From Deferribacterales bacterium UBA4806 (lineage in GTDB: Bacteria; Chrysiogenota; Deferribacteres; Deferribacterales; UBA228): a stretch of 7,402 bases of DNA. Every line of letters starts with the position of its first letter. The stretch's first letter is position 1. Location of the stretch: contig DHGE01000041.1 in the NCBI GenBank assembly GCA_002402635.1, positions 22,685 to 30,086 of the forward strand. Reading direction: 5' to 3'. The translations under genes were made by a program, and so were the position numbers. The notes below the pieces were generated by a model. That model searched no databases, had not been told where the DNA came from, and was given only the letters and a program-made list of their open reading frames with translations. Positions 5,633 through 7,402 of the stretch are shown here, piece after piece.

Positions 5633-7402
5633 GATAATAATATAATTAACATACCTTTAGAAGAATCAATTCGAGTAAATTATTTAGATTATGCAATGTC
5701 CGTTATTATTAGCAGAGCTTTACCAGATGTAAGAGATGGATTAAAACCTGTGCATAGGCGTATTTTATATGCAATGTATAGAATGGGATTAAATCATAAT
5801 AAACCATATAGGAAATCTGCTAGAATAGTTGGAGAAGTTATTGGTAAATATCATCCTCACGGGGATACATCTGTTTATGATGCATTGGTGAGATTGGCCC
5901 AAGATTTTTCAATGAGGTATCCTTTAGTTGATGGTCAAGGTAATTTTGGATCAATTGATGATGATCCTCCAGCAGCTATGAGATATACAGAAGCGAGAAT
6001 GACATTGCTTGCTGAAGAAATGTTAACAGACATTGATAAAGAAACTGTTGATTTTTCACCTAATTATGATGGTTCTGAGTTAGAGCCAGTTGTTATGCCA
6101 ACTAAAATTCCTAATTTGCTAGTAAATGGTTGTGCTGGTATAGCAGTTGGGATGTCGACTGAAATTCCTCCACACAATCTATCTGAAGTTATTGATGCAA
6201 TTCTTTATATTATAGATCATGAAAATTATTCAATTGATGATTTAATTAATATTATTAAAGGTCCAGATTTTCCAACAGCAGGTACAATTACTACGAAGAG
6301 TGGTATAATAGATACTTATAAAAATGGATATGGTTCTATTATAGTTCGTGGGCAGGCTGATATTGAAACCTTAAAAAATGGAAAGGAACAAATAATTATT
6401 ACAGAGCTTCCATATAAAGTTAATAAGGCCTCTTTAATTGCATACATAGCAGATATGGTTAATGATAAAAGAATTGAAGGTATAACAGATATAAGAGACG
6501 AATCAGATAGAGAGGGTATAAGAGTTGTTATTGATATTAAAAAAGGTGAAAATAGTGAAATTATTAAGAATCGTTTATTTAAAGAGACAAAACTAGAAGA
6601 AAAATATCACTTTCAACTGTTAGCAATAGAAAATGGTAAACCCAAAACCTTTAATTTGTTAGAGTTGTTAGAAGCATTTATTAAGCATAGAGTTGAAATT
6701 ATAAGAAGACGTACAAAATATTTGTTAAATAAAGCATTGGAACATTTACATATTTTGGAAGGATTGAGAGTTGCTTTAAGCAATATTGATGAAGTGATTG
6801 ATATAATCAAGACATCCAATAACCCTGACGAGGCTTCAAAACGTTTAATTGAGAGATTCCTCTTATCTACATTACAAACAGATGCTATATTAAAAATGCA
6901 GTTGCAAAGGTTGACTTCTTTAGAAATAGATAAAATAAATTTAGACTATGAAGAAACAAGTAAAAATATAGAATATTATAACAGTATATTGGAAGATAGG
7001 TCTGTATTGATGGGAATCATTAAAGATGAATTAATCGAGATTAAAAATAAATTTGGAGATAAGAGAAGAACAAGGATTATTGAAGGAGAGAGTGAACTAA
7101 ACATTATGGATTTAATTCCTAATGATGAAAAAATTATAATACTCTCTAACTCCGGCTTTATTAAACGTATGGATATTTCTTATATTAAAACCCAGAGGAG
7201 GGGGGGTAAAGGGACATCAGGTGGTAATTACAGAGAAGGTGACTATATAGAACATGCAATAATAGCTAAAAATCACGATAATTTAATGTTTTTTACAAAT
7301 AATGGTAAAGTCCATTATTTAATGGTCTATAAAATTCCTGAAATGTCAAGAGAAGCACGTGGAACATATATATATAATTTATTACAATTAGATAAGAATG
7401 AA
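5630..7402 (+). CDS. gyrA: DNA gyrase subunit A, N-terminal 591 residues (partial)
   Basis: DNA breakage-reunion subunit of gyrase. The frame is open to the last base of the window, so the gene runs off the edge; full-length GyrA is usually 800-880 residues. The winged-helix domain holds the quinolone-resistance region HPHGDTSVYD (75-84), then the active-site pair R118-Y119 in AAMRYTEAR; Y119 forms the phosphotyrosyl link to DNA. The tower domain has NYDGSELEPVVMPTKIPNLL, with the DNA-bending isoleucine at I171 in AGIAVGM. The coiled-coil gate spans about residues 340-490. The C-terminal pinwheel begins near residue 492 and contains the GyrA box QRRGGKG (522-528), which allows DNA wrapping and separates GyrA from ParC. 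Oddities: SIDDDPP (108-114) replaces the usual G in SIDGD, NGC replaces NGS, and MSTEIPPHN replaces MATNIPPHN. Thr80 and Ser81 stand at the E. coli Ser83 and Ala84 sites. Start chosen from the Shine-Dalgarno site and the family N-terminus. Confidence 0.96.
   Translation, partial: MDNNIINIPLEESIRVNYLDYAMSVIISRALPDVRDGLKPVHRRILYAMYRMGLNHNKPYRKSARIVGEVIGKYHPHGDTSVYDALVRLAQDFSMRYPLVDGQGNFGSIDDDPPAAMRYTEARMTLLAEEMLTDIDKETVDFSPNYDGSELEPVVMPTKIPNLLVNGCAGIAVGMSTEIPPHNLSEVIDAILYIIDHENYSIDDLINIIKGPDFPTAGTITTKSGIIDTYKNGYGSIIVRGQADIETLKNGKEQIIITELPYKVNKASLIAYIADMVNDKRIEGITDIRDESDREGIRVVIDIKKGENSEIIKNRLFKETKLEEKYHFQLLAIENGKPKTFNLLELLEAFIKHRVEIIRRRTKYLLNKALEHLHILEGLRVALSNIDEVIDIIKTSNNPDEASKRLIERFLLSTLQTDAILKMQLQRLTSLEIDKINLDYEETSKNIEYYNSILEDRSVLMGIIKDELIEIKNKFGDKRRTRIIEGESELNIMDLIPNDEKIIILSNSGFIKRMDISYIKTQRRGGKGTSGGNYREGDYIEHAIIAKNHDNLMFFTNNGKVHYLMVYKIPEMSREARGTYIYNLLQLDKNE

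Noticed and set aside
6613..6819. Minus-strand open frame opposite gyrA
   Set aside because: Antisense to the conserved coiled-coil gate region of GyrA.
3222..7402. Topoisomerase IV (parE-parC) instead of gyrase
   Set aside because: The GyrA box QRRGGKG in the second gene and the Gram-negative GyrB insertion and tail in the first identify gyrase, despite the ParE-like DADTDGLHI.

Overview
This is a strongly AT-rich bacterial chromosome segment (roughly 30% G+C by eye) that uses the standard code: Trp is TGG throughout and TGA ends dnaN. All genes lie on the plus strand and are tightly packed. It is a replication-initiation and topology locus: the 3' end of a threonine ammonia-lyase gene, then dnaA, dnaN, gyrB and the first 591 codons of gyrA. 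No transposon, CRISPR array, RNA gene or phage gene was seen. I found no new biological system. What stands out is an unusual arrangement around dnaA and several substitutions in normally very conserved replication proteins.

Layout. Positions 1-573 hold the C-terminal part of an ACT-domain threonine ammonia-lyase, cut by the window edge. dnaA (566-1906) starts inside the last codons of that gene, so no intergenic space precedes dnaA. The 144-bp gap between dnaA and dnaN is the largest non-coding stretch. It carries DnaA-box-like 9-mers followed by about 60 bp that are almost pure A/T, and is the best origin candidate here. dnaN (2051-3154) starts with GTG. A 67-bp gap with a plausible promoter leads to gyrB (3222-5621). 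gyrA (5630 to the window end) follows after 8 bp, with its ribosome site overlapping the gyrB stop codon. recF, which often lies between dnaN and gyrB, is absent.

The genes act together in chromosome replication. DnaA opens the origin, DnaN is the sliding clamp that tethers the replicative polymerase, and GyrB with GyrA form DNA gyrase, which removes positive supercoils ahead of the fork. The lyase belongs to isoleucine biosynthesis or threonine breakdown and is linked to dnaA only by position.

Organism. GyrB is 799 residues long, with the extra domain of about 170 residues after the TOPRIM motifs that is typical of many Gram-negative bacteria and absent from the shorter (about 640-residue) Firmicute proteins. 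With the low G+C and the dnaA-dnaN-gyrB order without recF, this suggests a Gram-negative lineage such as Desulfobacterota, Deferribacterota or Campylobacterota relatives. The exact group cannot be fixed from this sequence alone. The low G+C and relaxed motifs would also fit a lineage with a small or fast-evolving genome, but that is inference.
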